A DNA stretch of 29,945 nucleotides, taken from contig CAZZNQ010000048.1 in NCBI GenBank assembly GCA_964655775.1, forward strand, positions 1 through 29,945, in the 5' to 3' direction. Below are positions 8,689 through 17,331 of this stretch, piece after piece. This stretch comes from CAZZNQ01 sp964655775. Its GTDB lineage: Bacteria > Planctomycetota > Brocadiia > SM23-32. The notes beneath the pieces are model-generated. The model searched no databases. It saw only the letters and a program-made list of their open reading frames with translations, and had not been told where the DNA came from. Made by a program: the position numbers and the translations under genes. Numbering within the stretch: position 1 is the first letter of the stretch; every line of letters starts with the position of its first letter.

Positions 8689-9897
8689 ATGCCGACATAT
8701 ATCCTCAACTTCGTTGCCGCCGACCAGGGCGGCGCCTTGACCTACGCCACGAACTTCTGCCGCGCGCTTGCGTCCGACGAGTTTGCGCAGGCAGGGGACG
8801 AAGACAGAGCGGATGGAGCGTCGAACTGTTTCATCGTCCTGCTCTGCGACGAGGGTCACCGCAAGGGAAGTCCCTGGGCGCCGGCGGAGCACGTCGAATA
8901 CCGTGTCTACGGCTGGCCCAAGCGATCGTCGTTGCACCGCCTGTGGTTCGACCGGGTGACCGTGAGGCGGCTTGGGCGAAAGCTGGGCGCAACAGGGCTG
9001 TATTCGCAGTTGTTCGCGATTCCCGGTTTCAAAGGACGACAAGTGCTGAACCTGAGAAACTCAACCTACTTCAGTGGCGTGTACCGGCAGCGCTATTCGG
9101 CCCAGCGGTCTCTCGGTTCGACACTCAGGTTCTGGCTGCGGCGTCGTTGGACTCGACGGTCCATCGGTTGCGCCGACTGTGTCGTCGCCCCTACGCAGGC
9201 CATGCTGGATGAGGTGGCCGGGCTGAAACCCGCTGGCAAGAACCAGACGTGGCGGGCCGTGCATCATGGGTTCGATGCGGAAGCGTTTCTCAGCGGACAG
9301 CCCCTGGATGCGGATACTCGCAGCATCCTGGAGGCGGTCGGCCCGGGGTGGCTGAAGCTGCTCTATGTATCGGCCTTCTGCGAGCACAAGAACGTCGACA
9401 CACTTTTCGACGCGTTTGAGGCATACAGGCGGTCCGGCGGCAAGGCGAAGCTCCTGGTGACGTTCACCAGGGAGAGGCTCCACGAAGAGGATGCCCGGGC
9501 GGCCCTGGAGAGCTATTCGGCAAACGCGTTTCGCGATGACATCCTGTTCCTGGGCCGCGTGCCTTGGCTGCAGATCCACAACGTCTACGCGGCGTGCGAC
9601 CTGTTCGTCTTCCCGTCGTACCTGGAGAGTTTCGGTTTCCCGATGGTGGAGGCGATGGCGAGCGGGATGGCCGTCGTGGCTGCGGCCACCCCGGTGAACA
9701 GGGAGGTCTGCGCGGACGCAGCGGTGTTCTTCGACACGTTCGATGCCGAAGCGTTGGCACGGGTCCTGACGGAGGTTAGCCGAGATGCCAATCTCAGGTC
9801 TTCGCTCTCCGCGAAGGCCCTGGCCCGGTCCAAGGCGTTCTCCTGGCGGACGCACGTCCGGCAGATCGTCGAGCTTCTGGATGGGGGCGCGGAATGA
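8689..9897 (+). CDS. GT4 (group 1) glycosyltransferase
   Basis: A 402-residue GT-B protein beginning MPTYILNFVAADQGGALTYA; the QGGALTYA element is the acceptor-domain glycine loop. The C-terminal domain contains LYVSAFCEHKNVDTLFDAFE (the hinge and N-cap region), a strand with DILFLGRVP, and an intact E-x7-E motif at E313 and E321 in ESFGFPMVEAMASG, followed by VAAATPVNREVC. These features are those of mannosyltransferase-like members of the family, but the donor is not certain. It starts 49 bases after the previous gene with no clear ribosome-binding site, and its stop overlaps the next start (ATGA at 9894-9897). Residues 34-45 (FAQAGDEDRADG) form an acidic insertion. Confidence 0.88.
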   Translation: MPTYILNFVAADQGGALTYATNFCRALASDEFAQAGDEDRADGASNCFIVLLCDEGHRKGSPWAPAEHVEYRVYGWPKRSSLHRLWFDRVTVRRLGRKLGATGLYSQLFAIPGFKGRQVLNLRNSTYFSGVYRQRYSAQRSLGSTLRFWLRRRWTRRSIGCADCVVAPTQAMLDEVAGLKPAGKNQTWRAVHHGFDAEAFLSGQPLDADTRSILEAVGPGWLKLLYVSAFCEHKNVDTLFDAFEAYRRSGGKAKLLVTFTRERLHEEDARAALESYSANAFRDDILFLGRVPWLQIHNVYAACDLFVFPSYLESFGFPMVEAMASGMAVVAAATPVNREVCADAAVFFDTFDAEALARVLTEVSRDANLRSSLSAKALARSKAFSWRTHVRQIVELLDGGAE

Positions 9898-10769
9898 GGC
9901 TGCCGTTGAGCGTCATAGTGCTCACCTATAACGAAGAGCGGAACATCGCCCACGCGCTGGAGTCTGTTGCCGGTTTCGTCGAGCGGGTTTTCGTGGTAGA
10001 CAGCGGAAGCACCGACGCAACGATAGCGGCCTGCAGTGGTTACGACAACGTCGAGGTCCGTAGGCACCCATTCGAGAACTACGGCGGACAGTGGAACTGG
10101 GCTGTCGATTCGCTGCCTATCGCGACCGAGTGGGTGATGAAGCTGGACGCCGACGAGTGGGTGCCCGAGCAGTGCATGCGCGAGATCCGGGACGCTATCT
10201 CGTCCGCGCCTTCGTCGGTCGGTGCGTTCGCGCTGTGGCGGAAGTTCGTCTTCATGGGGCGCTGGCTGAAGCACATGGTTCCGAAATGCTACGACGTTCG
10301 CCTCTGGCGGAATGGGAAGGCGCGGTTCGAGGAGCGTTCGGTTAACGAGCACCTGATTGCGGACGGCGATCTGGCCTACCTGAAGGAGCCGATCATGCAC
10401 CAGGACCGCAAAGGGCTGAGTGCCTGGGTGTGGCGGCACAACCGTTACTCCACGATGGAGGCCGAAGAGCACTTCAGAAGCCGCCGCTCGCCGTCGGAAG
10501 CCCGGCTCTCCGGCTCCGGCATTGCCCGCAGGCGTTTCTTGAAGGAGCGAATCTGGCCTCACTTGCCCTGCAAGCCGGCCCTGCATTTCCTTCACCTTTA
10601 CGTGGGCCGTCTCGGCTTCCTGGACGGACGGGAGGGCCTGGCATACGCCAAGCTGCGGTACTTCTACTACTATCTGATCGAGCTGAAGAAGCGGGAGGGG
10701 AGACGCGAAGGCGAGGTCTCGTGTCCCGATGTCATGGGCCGACCCGGCGCATCTGAGGTAGACAAGTGA
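9894..10769 (+). CDS. GT2 glycosyltransferase, WaaE/KdtX-like
   Basis: An inverting GT-A transferase of 291 residues. The nucleotide-binding start SVIVLTYNEERNIAHALESV and the metal-binding DxD motif at D85 and D87 (MKLDADEWV) are clear. The stretch FVVDSGSTDAT and the FENYGGQWNWA element are typical of the subgroup that includes the LPS-core glucosyltransferase WaaE. The C-terminal part ends in an amphipathic or membrane-facing region (YAKLRYFYYYLIELKKREG), as in relatives that act at the inner membrane. It is coupled at both ends: ATGA with the gene before and GTGA with the dehydrogenase after. The acceptor is unknown. Confidence 0.9.
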   Translation: MRLPLSVIVLTYNEERNIAHALESVAGFVERVFVVDSGSTDATIAACSGYDNVEVRRHPFENYGGQWNWAVDSLPIATEWVMKLDADEWVPEQCMREIRDAISSAPSSVGAFALWRKFVFMGRWLKHMVPKCYDVRLWRNGKARFEERSVNEHLIADGDLAYLKEPIMHQDRKGLSAWVWRHNRYSTMEAEEHFRSRRSPSEARLSGSGIARRRFLKERIWPHLPCKPALHFLHLYVGRLGFLDGREGLAYAKLRYFYYYLIELKKREGRREGEVSCPDVMGRPGASEVDK

Positions 10770-12916
10770 AACAGATACTCCAGCAGCTCGATACCGGCAA
10801 GACGGAACTTATCGAAGCCCCCGTGCCTGCGACGAAGGCCGGGCACGTGCTTGTCCGCACGCGCGCGACCCTGGTATCGGCCGGGACGGAGCGCATGCTT
10901 GTTTCGTTCGGCAAGGCGAACCTCCTGCAAAAGGCCCGTCAGCAGCCGGAACGGGTGCGGCAGGTGCTGGAGAAGGTGAGAACCGACGGGTTGGTGCCGG
11001 CCCTGGACGCGGTGCGGGACAAGCTGGCCAAGCCCATCCCACTCGGCTACTGCAACGCGGGGGTAGTGGTCGATCTGGGGGAGGGCGTGACCGGCTTTCA
11101 GGTGGGGGAGATGGTTGCCTCCAACGGGCCGCATGCGGAGTTCGTCTGCGTGCCCGCAAACCTCTGCGCCGGCGTTCCCTGCGGCCTTGTGGATCGCTGT
11201 GAATCCGAGCGCGCGGCCCTTGAGGCCGCTGCGTTCACGGTGATCGGCGCGGTGGCACTGCAGGGAGTGCGGCTCGCCCAGCCGACGCTGGGCGAGACGT
11301 TCGCCGTGATCGGGTTGGGGCTGGTGGGGCAGTTGGCGGTACAGGTACTCAGGGCCAACGGCTGTAACGTGATCGGAGTGGACCTGAGCGCAGAGCGCGT
11401 GGCCCTCGCGGGGCGGTTCGGGGCAGCGGGCCTGGATACTTCAACCGACGTCGTCGGCGCCGTCGAAGCCATGACGGACGGTCACGGCGTGGACGGTGTG
11501 CTGCTGACGGCCGCAACCCAGAGCAGCGAGCCCGTGCACCAGGCGGCGCAGATGTGCAGGCGGAGGGGCCGCATGGTGCTGGTGGGCGTGACGGGCCTGG
11601 AGCTGCGGCGCGACGATTTCTTTGACAAGGAACTTACGTTCCAGGTCTCGTGCTCCTACGGACCGGGCCGTTACGATCCCGATTACGAGCAGAAGGGGCG
11701 CGACTATCCCTACGGTTTCGTGCGGTGGACGGCGCGGCGGAACTTCGAGGCCGTGCTTGACCTGATGGCCGACGGCAGGGTGCAGGTCGACCCGCTGGTG
11801 ACGGAGCGCCTGAGCCTGGAAGATGCGCCGAAGCTCTACGAGCGACTGGCCGCGGGCGACACGGGGCTGGGGACGATTTTGACCTACCCGGAGGCCGCCG
11901 GCGAGCCCGCGCGGACCGTGCGACTGGCTGCGGAGGGAAAGGCCCGGGTGCATTCGGAACCGGCCGAGCCGGTTGTGGCGGTGATCGGTGCGGGCAGCTT
12001 CGCCACGCGAACCATTCTGCCGGCGCTGCGCGACTCGGGTGCCCGGCTGAAAACGATCGTCAGCCGGGGCGGGACGGATGCCTCGGTGGCGGGGCGTCGG
12101 TTCGGCTTCGAGGCGGCTTCGAGCCGGGCCGAGGAGGTGTTCGAGGATGAGGAGGTCAACGCCGTCTTCGTGCTGACACCTCACAACACCCACGTGGCTT
12201 TCACAGTGCAGGGCCTGAGATCCGGCAAGCGGCTGTTCCTGGAGAAGCCGCTCGCCATCACGCCCGAGCAACTGGCCGATGTCCGTGAAGCGTATGCCGA
12301 GGCGGCCCGAGACAGCGGCCGGGAGCCGCTGCTTCATGTCGGCTTCAACCGCCGGTTCGCCCCTCTGGTGTGCACCATGAAGCGACTGCTGGACGGCGAG
12401 CCCGGGCCGCTGGCCATGACCGCAGTGGTGAACGCCGGGGCGGTGCCGGGCAACCATTGGATACAGGATCCCGAGGTCGGGGGTGGTCGCATCGTCGGGG
12501 AGGCGTGCCACTTCGTTGACCTGCTCCGCTTCCTGGCTGATGCACCGATCGCCGACTCCCACGTCGTCATCGCCGATACCCCGACGCGCGACACGGCTAC
12601 CATCGCCATGTCCTTCGCCGACGGATCGATCGGCACCGTGCAGTACTGGGCGAACGGGAACAGGAAGCATCCGAAGGAGCGCGTGGAGGTATTCCGGAAC
12701 GGCAAGACGCTTGTGCTCGACAACTTCCGACGCCTGCAGGGGCACGGGTGGAAGGGCTTCTCGAAGTCGAAGCACTGGTTCGGGCAGGACAAGGGACATG
12801 CGGCTGAGGTGCGGGAGTTCCTCGACGCCGTTCGAACAGGCGCGGGCCCGTTGATACCGTTCGATGAGCTTGTGGAGGTCACCGAGGTCACGCTGCGAGC
12901 CGCCGGAAAGGTCTGA
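10766..12916 (+). CDS. Two-domain oxidoreductase: MDR (alcohol dehydrogenase-like) fused to Gfo/Idh/MocA
   Basis: A 716-residue fusion of two NAD(P)-dependent modules. Residues 1-375 are a medium-chain dehydrogenase with LVSAGTERML near the N-terminus and a Rossmann fingerprint VIGLGLVGQLAVQVL (182-196). I do not see the usual Zn-site GHE motif, as is normal for this subgroup. Residues 403-716 are a Gfo/Idh/MocA module with VAVIGAGSFATRTILPAL (404-421) and the catalytic-site motif LEKPLAIT (492-499). The fusion is a known but poorly characterised family found in glycan clusters; the reaction is thought to be redox modification of a sugar or nucleotide sugar, but I know of no assigned substrate. 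The GTG start at 10766 overlaps the upstream stop. It is followed after four bases by the WbuB-like gene, an order I recall from other genomes. Confidence 0.88.
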   Translation: MKQILQQLDTGKTELIEAPVPATKAGHVLVRTRATLVSAGTERMLVSFGKANLLQKARQQPERVRQVLEKVRTDGLVPALDAVRDKLAKPIPLGYCNAGVVVDLGEGVTGFQVGEMVASNGPHAEFVCVPANLCAGVPCGLVDRCESERAALEAAAFTVIGAVALQGVRLAQPTLGETFAVIGLGLVGQLAVQVLRANGCNVIGVDLSAERVALAGRFGAAGLDTSTDVVGAVEAMTDGHGVDGVLLTAATQSSEPVHQAAQMCRRRGRMVLVGVTGLELRRDDFFDKELTFQVSCSYGPGRYDPDYEQKGRDYPYGFVRWTARRNFEAVLDLMADGRVQVDPLVTERLSLEDAPKLYERLAAGDTGLGTILTYPEAAGEPARTVRLAAEGKARVHSEPAEPVVAVIGAGSFATRTILPALRDSGARLKTIVSRGGTDASVAGRRFGFEAASSRAEEVFEDEEVNAVFVLTPHNTHVAFTVQGLRSGKRLFLEKPLAITPEQLADVREAYAEAARDSGREPLLHVGFNRRFAPLVCTMKRLLDGEPGPLAMTAVVNAGAVPGNHWIQDPEVGGGRIVGEACHFVDLLRFLADAPIADSHVVIADTPTRDTATIAMSFADGSIGTVQYWANGNRKHPKERVEVFRNGKTLVLDNFRRLQGHGWKGFSKSKHWFGQDKGHAAEVREFLDAVRTGAGPLIPFDELVEVTEVTLRAAGKV

Positions 12917-12920
12917 AGGT

Positions 12921-14156
12921 ATGCGCATCCTTTTTCTGAGCCACTATTTCCCACCCGAGGTCAACGCCCCGGCGGTGCGAACTCACGAGCATTGCCGCGA
13001 ATGGGTGCGCATGGGCCACGAGGTGCACGTCGTCACCTGCATGCCGAATCATCCGCACGGGCGGGTCTATGATGGTTATCGGAATCGATTCGAGGCTCCC
13101 TGTGAGGTCATCGACGGCATCCGCGTCCATCGCGTCTGGACATACGTCGCTGCCAACCGGGGATTCGTGCGTCGCACGCTGGGCTACTTCAGCTTCATGC
13201 TCTCGGCGCCCTTCCGGTGCCTGCGCATCCCGCAGCCGGACGTGATAGTCGCTACCTCGCCGCAGTTCTTCTGCGCCTGTGCGGGGCATATTGTCTCGCG
13301 ACTTCTCCATCGGCCGTGGGTTTTCGAGCTTCGCGATCTCTGGCCCGAGTCGATCGTCGCCGTCGGCGCCCTGAGGAACGCAGCGGCCATCGCGGTTCTG
13401 GAGTCGGTGGAGAGGCGGCTCTACGAGGATGCGGCTGCGGTTGTAGCCGTTACGGAGCCGTTCAAGGAGAGTCTCGTCGAACGCGGGATACCCGAGTCGA
13501 AGATAGCGGTGGTACCCAACGGCATAGACGCCGAGGTATGGACGGGAGGCGGACAGGGCGAAGTGCGCAAGTTGTTGGGCCTGGATTCGGAGTTCATCGT
13601 CTCCTACGTAGGCACTCACGGCATGGCGCACCGGCTCGATACGGTGTTGGAAGCCGCCGAATTGCTGCGGGAGGACGACGGACTCCGCTTCCTGCTCGTG
13701 GGCGACGGCGCGGAGCGGGAGCGTCTTGTGAGTCTCGCTCGGGAACGAAGCCTCGGAAATGTGACGTTCATGGGACAGGTTTCCCAGGAGGTGGCGCGGC
13801 GATATCTGCAGGCCAGCGACGTGTCCCTGGTCCTGCTGAAGAAGGCGTCGCTCTTCCGGACCGTTCTTCCGTCGAAGATGTTCGAAGCGATGGCGGCCGG
13901 CAACCCAATAGTGCTGGGCGTGGAGGGCGAGGCAAGGCGTGTGGTCACCGAGGCGGAGGCCGGCCTGTGCATCGAGCCCGAGAATGCCGACGAACTCGCG
14001 CGGGCGGTGGCCCGTCTGCGCGATGATGCCGTATTGCGGCGCCGGCTCGGGGGGAACGGACAGCGTTACGTTCGCCGAACCTACGACCGAAGAAGGCATG
14101 CTACGCAGATGTTGCGGGTCCTTGAGAGCGTGAAGGAGAGGACATTGGGGATATGA
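12921..14156 (+). CDS. WbuB-like GT4 glycosyltransferase
   Basis: A 411-residue transferase. The frame is open upstream inside the preceding gene, but the family N-terminus MRILFLSHYFPPEVNAP starts at the ATG at 12921, four bases after the previous stop, with GGAAAGG in that gene's last codons as a possible ribosome-binding site. The N-terminal domain carries the WbuB signature VVTCMPNHPHGRVYDGYR and the donor domain has VPNGID and PSKMFEAMAAGNPIVLGV (residues 317-334, with E322 as second Glu). WbuB of E. coli is associated with transfer of N-acetyl-L-fucosamine in O26-antigen and colanic-type clusters; the sugar here is not proven, since no FucNAc synthesis genes are visible. Together with the next gene, the neighbouring dehydrogenase fusion and heparinase-like gene form a recurrent cassette. 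Confidence 0.92.
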   Translation: MRILFLSHYFPPEVNAPAVRTHEHCREWVRMGHEVHVVTCMPNHPHGRVYDGYRNRFEAPCEVIDGIRVHRVWTYVAANRGFVRRTLGYFSFMLSAPFRCLRIPQPDVIVATSPQFFCACAGHIVSRLLHRPWVFELRDLWPESIVAVGALRNAAAIAVLESVERRLYEDAAAVVAVTEPFKESLVERGIPESKIAVVPNGIDAEVWTGGGQGEVRKLLGLDSEFIVSYVGTHGMAHRLDTVLEAAELLREDDGLRFLLVGDGAERERLVSLARERSLGNVTFMGQVSQEVARRYLQASDVSLVLLKKASLFRTVLPSKMFEAMAAGNPIVLGVEGEARRVVTEAEAGLCIEPENADELARAVARLRDDAVLRRRLGGNGQRYVRRTYDRRRHATQMLRVLESVKERTLGI

Positions 14157-15247
14157 AGGCCGTGCACATCGTCGGCGCCCGACCCAACTTCATGAAGGCC
14201 GCTCCTGTTGTCGATGCCCTGGGGGAGCGCGGAGTGGAGCAGCTTCTCATCCACACCGGTCAGCATTACGACGCCAACATGTCGCGAGTCTTTTTCGACG
14301 AGCTGGCCCTTCCGACGCCTGACTTGAACCTGGGTGTAGGGTCCGGCAGCCACGCCCGCCAGACGGCGGAGGTGCTCGTTCGTGTCGAGGAAGTTCTGTG
14401 CGAAGAGGGGCCCGATCTGGTGATCGTGTACGGCGACGTGAACTCGACCCTCGCCTCCGCCCTGGCCGCCTGCAAGCTCGGGATGCCGGTGGCCCACGTG
14501 GAGGCTGGGTTGCGCAGCTTCGACCGAGCCATGCCCGAGGAGATCAATCGTGTCCTCACCGACCGGATGGCCGATTTGCTTTTCACCCCATCGGAGGACG
14601 GTAACGAGAATCTCGCGAACGAGGGCGTGGATCCCGCCCGCGTGCACATGGTCGGCAACGTGATGATCGATACGCTGGTGAGGCTGCTCCCGTCTGCACG
14701 CGACAGGTCCGTCCTCCGGGAGCTGGACCTGTTGGCAGAGGGGCGGGCGATGCCTTTCGTGTTGGTCACGCTGCATCGACCGTCCAACGTGGACGACCCC
14801 GGCCGACTCGCGCGCATCATGGCGTCTCTTTGTCGCATCGCCGGGGAGTGCCCCGTGGTGTTCCCGATCCACCCCCGGACGCGCGAGAAGCTGGCCAAGT
14901 CGGGTTCGACGAGAATGCCGGCAGACTTGAGGCAGGTGGAGCCCCTCGGCTACCTTGATTTCCTTTGCCTCGAGGCAGCTGCGGGGGCGGTCGTCACGGA
15001 TTCCGGCGGCATTCAGGAGGAGACCACGTATCTCGGGGTGCCGTGCCTGACCGTGCGCCGGAATACGGAGAGACCGATCACCCTCAGCCAGGGAACGAAC
15101 ATGCTCGTCGGTGACCGCGTCGACGAATTGCCCGGCCTGGTGCATGCGGCCATGGCGAAGCATCCCGGGCACCAAGAACCTCCGGCGATGTGGGACGGTC
15201 GAGCGGCCGCGCGCATCGCCGACGTCATTGTGGCATGGCATGGCTAG
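14153..15247 (+). CDS. wecB: Second UDP-GlcNAc 2-epimerase-family protein, divergent group
   Basis: A 364-residue member of the non-hydrolysing 2-epimerase family. It differs clearly from the first copy at 881: the start is VGARPNFMKAAPV instead of FGTRPEAIKLAP, the His loop is TLHRPSNVDD (H208) instead of AHRRENFG, and the C-terminal motif is RNTERPITLSQGTNMLVG. Catalytic positions are kept: D95 in YGDVNST, E117 in HVEAGLRS, E129 and R133 in PEEINR. This group includes enzymes acting on UDP-GlcNAc and others acting on modified substrates such as UDP-2,3-diacetamido sugars, so the substrate is open. The ATG overlaps the preceding stop (ATGA), and the end overlaps the heparinase-like start by eight bases. 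Confidence 0.9.
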   Translation: MKAVHIVGARPNFMKAAPVVDALGERGVEQLLIHTGQHYDANMSRVFFDELALPTPDLNLGVGSGSHARQTAEVLVRVEEVLCEEGPDLVIVYGDVNSTLASALAACKLGMPVAHVEAGLRSFDRAMPEEINRVLTDRMADLLFTPSEDGNENLANEGVDPARVHMVGNVMIDTLVRLLPSARDRSVLRELDLLAEGRAMPFVLVTLHRPSNVDDPGRLARIMASLCRIAGECPVVFPIHPRTREKLAKSGSTRMPADLRQVEPLGYLDFLCLEAAAGAVVTDSGGIQEETTYLGVPCLTVRRNTERPITLSQGTNMLVGDRVDELPGLVHAAMAKHPGHQEPPAMWDGRAAARIADVIVAWHG

Positions 15248-17120
15248 GCTGAGTTTCACAGGGCGAGTGTTTCGACTCCTGCGGACGGTTCGGCATCTCA
15301 AGCCGGTCCAGGTGGCCTGGCGCCTGCGCAATGCGGGCGTCGCCGTCGTTCGTCGGCTTTTCCCGGGTCGGCTTCGCAATCGACTGAAGCGTCGGGCTTC
15401 GCGCCACACGCCGGTCGAGTGGTCCTCGCCGACCGTAGCAGCCCTGTCACAACTTCGGCTCGAGCGGGCCGGATTCCGGCGGTCGCAGGCCGACTCCGTG
15501 CTGCGGGGAGAGTTCCGATTGTGCAACCGAACGTTCGGGTTCGACGAAGGGGTGGGCTGGCATCGCGACGACCTCCGGCGGGACGTGCCCCTGGCCGGAT
15601 TCGAGCTGCAGTACCAGGGATACCTTGAGGATCTCGCACTGGCTCGGAAGCGGTCCGGGGATGACGGCTACCTTCACGCGTGGGAGGGTCTGGTCGAGTC
15701 ATGGATCGAGGGAAATCCGCCTTCGGGCACCGGTTCTGAGAGGTATTCGTGGAGTCCGTACGTGGTGTCGGAGCGCGTGCGCAACTGGCTCAGCTCGCTG
15801 CATGCTCTGCACGGTTTGCTGCCGCCGGACCTGCTGCGGCGCATCGAGCGCAGCCTTGCAGCCCAGGTCGAGTATCTCCGCGCGAATCCGGAGCTCGACC
15901 TGCAGGGCAATCACCTCCTGCAGAACCTGTGCGGTGCCGCCGTGGGGCTCGGCTGCCTGGAAGGCGGCGCTGCGACGGCTGAAGCCTTTGGCAGGTTGTC
16001 GCAGGTCGCTGCTGAGCAGACGCTTGCGGACGGCATGCACGAGGAGCGCAGCTACGCTTACCACGTGAAGGCCATGTGTGATCTGGACGATGCGCTGGCC
16101 GTGGGACGTTCGCTCTGGGAGCGTGGCGCGTCGCCGAAGCTCCATGCGGCGCTCCACTCCTTGACGGAGACGCGCAAGCGGATGGCATCGTTCCTGGAGG
16201 CGACGCTGAAGGACCTGCCCGAGGCGCCATTGCTGAACGACAGCGAGGACCTGGATAGCGGTTTCCTCCGTTGGCTTACAGGCCGTTCGACGTCCGCAAG
16301 TAAACGTGTCTCCAACCGCGACCGGCTCACCGGGAGCGGCTATCTGCAACGGTCACTGGGACCGTGGTCGGCGGTCTTCGACGTGGGGAAGGGCGCGCCC
16401 GACCACCAGATGGGGCACGCGCACGCCGACCATCTAACTCTGGAGTTGTGGGTCGAAGGCCACAAACTCCTGGCGGACTCGGGCACGCCGACGTACACCC
16501 CAGGCACCGACAGGCAGCTCTGTCGCGGCACCCCGGCACACAGCACCGTCGCGATCGACCATCGGGATTCGCTGGAGCTCTGGAGTGCTTTCCGCGTCGG
16601 GCGGCGTCCCAGGCACCACGTCGGACGAGTGTTGCGGGAAGAAGAGTCGGGTTCGCTATGGTATGGCGAGCACGACGGTTACCGCCATCTTCCCGGTTCG
16701 CCCAGGCACCGGCGTTGGGTGCACCTGGAAGCCGGCGGATTGGTGGTCCGGGACACGATCCAGGGTTCCGGGCGCCATCACATTAGCAGCGCGATGCACT
16801 TTCACTGCGCGGTCGGACTTTCTGCGTGCGATCCGCAACTGCCGTTGAGCGTTCGCGATATCCTGCAGGCGGGCGAGCTGGGCGAAGGGCTCCCCCGGGC
16901 GGCTCTGCGGTGGTCCGTGTGGGAATGGCGGATGCCTGACGGCGGCCCGTCTGGTCGGCTATTCTGCGCATCTGTGGGCGACCCCCGCCTCGACGTGGCA
17001 ATGGGTGTGGGGAGTTTCGCACCGCGTTTCTTCGAGGTGCATAAGCGCGCCGTCCTCCGCGCGGAGGGGGAGTGCGTGCTTCCCGAGAGCGTGATCTGGG
17101 TGTTGACGTCAGCGGAGTAG
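15240..17120 (+). CDS. Heparinase II/III-family protein (polysaccharide lyase-like)
   Basis: A 626-residue protein starting at the ATG at 15240, which overlaps the epimerase stop by eight bases; the open frame further upstream lies inside that gene. The N-terminal half is an alpha-helical toroid typical of alginate and heparin lyases, with LDLQGNHLLQNLCGAAVGLG and MHEERSYAYHVKAM. The C-terminal half has the heparinase II/III hallmark HAHADHLTLELW (residues 393-404) followed by LADSGTPTYTPG, then TPAHSTVAID. Family members cleave uronic-acid polysaccharides by beta-elimination, but the biosynthetic-cluster subgroup is not biochemically assigned. I see no signal peptide; the N-terminus is Arg-rich (RVFRLLRTVRHLKPVQVAWR). 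A cytoplasmic or membrane-surface role, or unusual export, must be considered. It ends the operon. Confidence 0.92.
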   Translation: MARLSFTGRVFRLLRTVRHLKPVQVAWRLRNAGVAVVRRLFPGRLRNRLKRRASRHTPVEWSSPTVAALSQLRLERAGFRRSQADSVLRGEFRLCNRTFGFDEGVGWHRDDLRRDVPLAGFELQYQGYLEDLALARKRSGDDGYLHAWEGLVESWIEGNPPSGTGSERYSWSPYVVSERVRNWLSSLHALHGLLPPDLLRRIERSLAAQVEYLRANPELDLQGNHLLQNLCGAAVGLGCLEGGAATAEAFGRLSQVAAEQTLADGMHEERSYAYHVKAMCDLDDALAVGRSLWERGASPKLHAALHSLTETRKRMASFLEATLKDLPEAPLLNDSEDLDSGFLRWLTGRSTSASKRVSNRDRLTGSGYLQRSLGPWSAVFDVGKGAPDHQMGHAHADHLTLELWVEGHKLLADSGTPTYTPGTDRQLCRGTPAHSTVAIDHRDSLELWSAFRVGRRPRHHVGRVLREEESGSLWYGEHDGYRHLPGSPRHRRWVHLEAGGLVVRDTIQGSGRHHISSAMHFHCAVGLSACDPQLPLSVRDILQAGELGEGLPRAALRWSVWEWRMPDGGPSGRLFCASVGDPRLDVAMGVGSFAPRFFEVHKRAVLRAEGECVLPESVIWVLTSAE

Positions 17121-17331
17121 GCTCTTTCGCGGCAATTCGGCGATATCGGCCTCTTACCCTGTAAATGCCGCGGTTCACCTGCTATTATCTGTCGCCTGAG
17201 CTCTGCCCAGACGCTCGGTCGCTCGGATCCGGGACCGACCTTTCTGACAGAGCCTGGAGTTCGCCGGCGCGCCGCAGCCGCGCGCGGGCAGACGCGAGAT
17301 AGCTGCTGTAAGTGAGGGAGTGCCACCTGTC
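17121..17331 (+). other. Intergenic region between glycan operon and TolC-like gene
   Basis: This 211-base gap is the first real break in the glycan operon. It holds an inverted repeat TCGGTC (17215-17220) and GACCGA (17233-17238) with a palindromic CGGATCCG (17224-17231) in the loop, but no clear T-run, so it is a weak terminator candidate. A TATTAT (17183-17188) resembles a -10 box, with no good -35 box at the right distance. A promoter for the TolC-like gene probably lies here. Confidence 0.4.
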
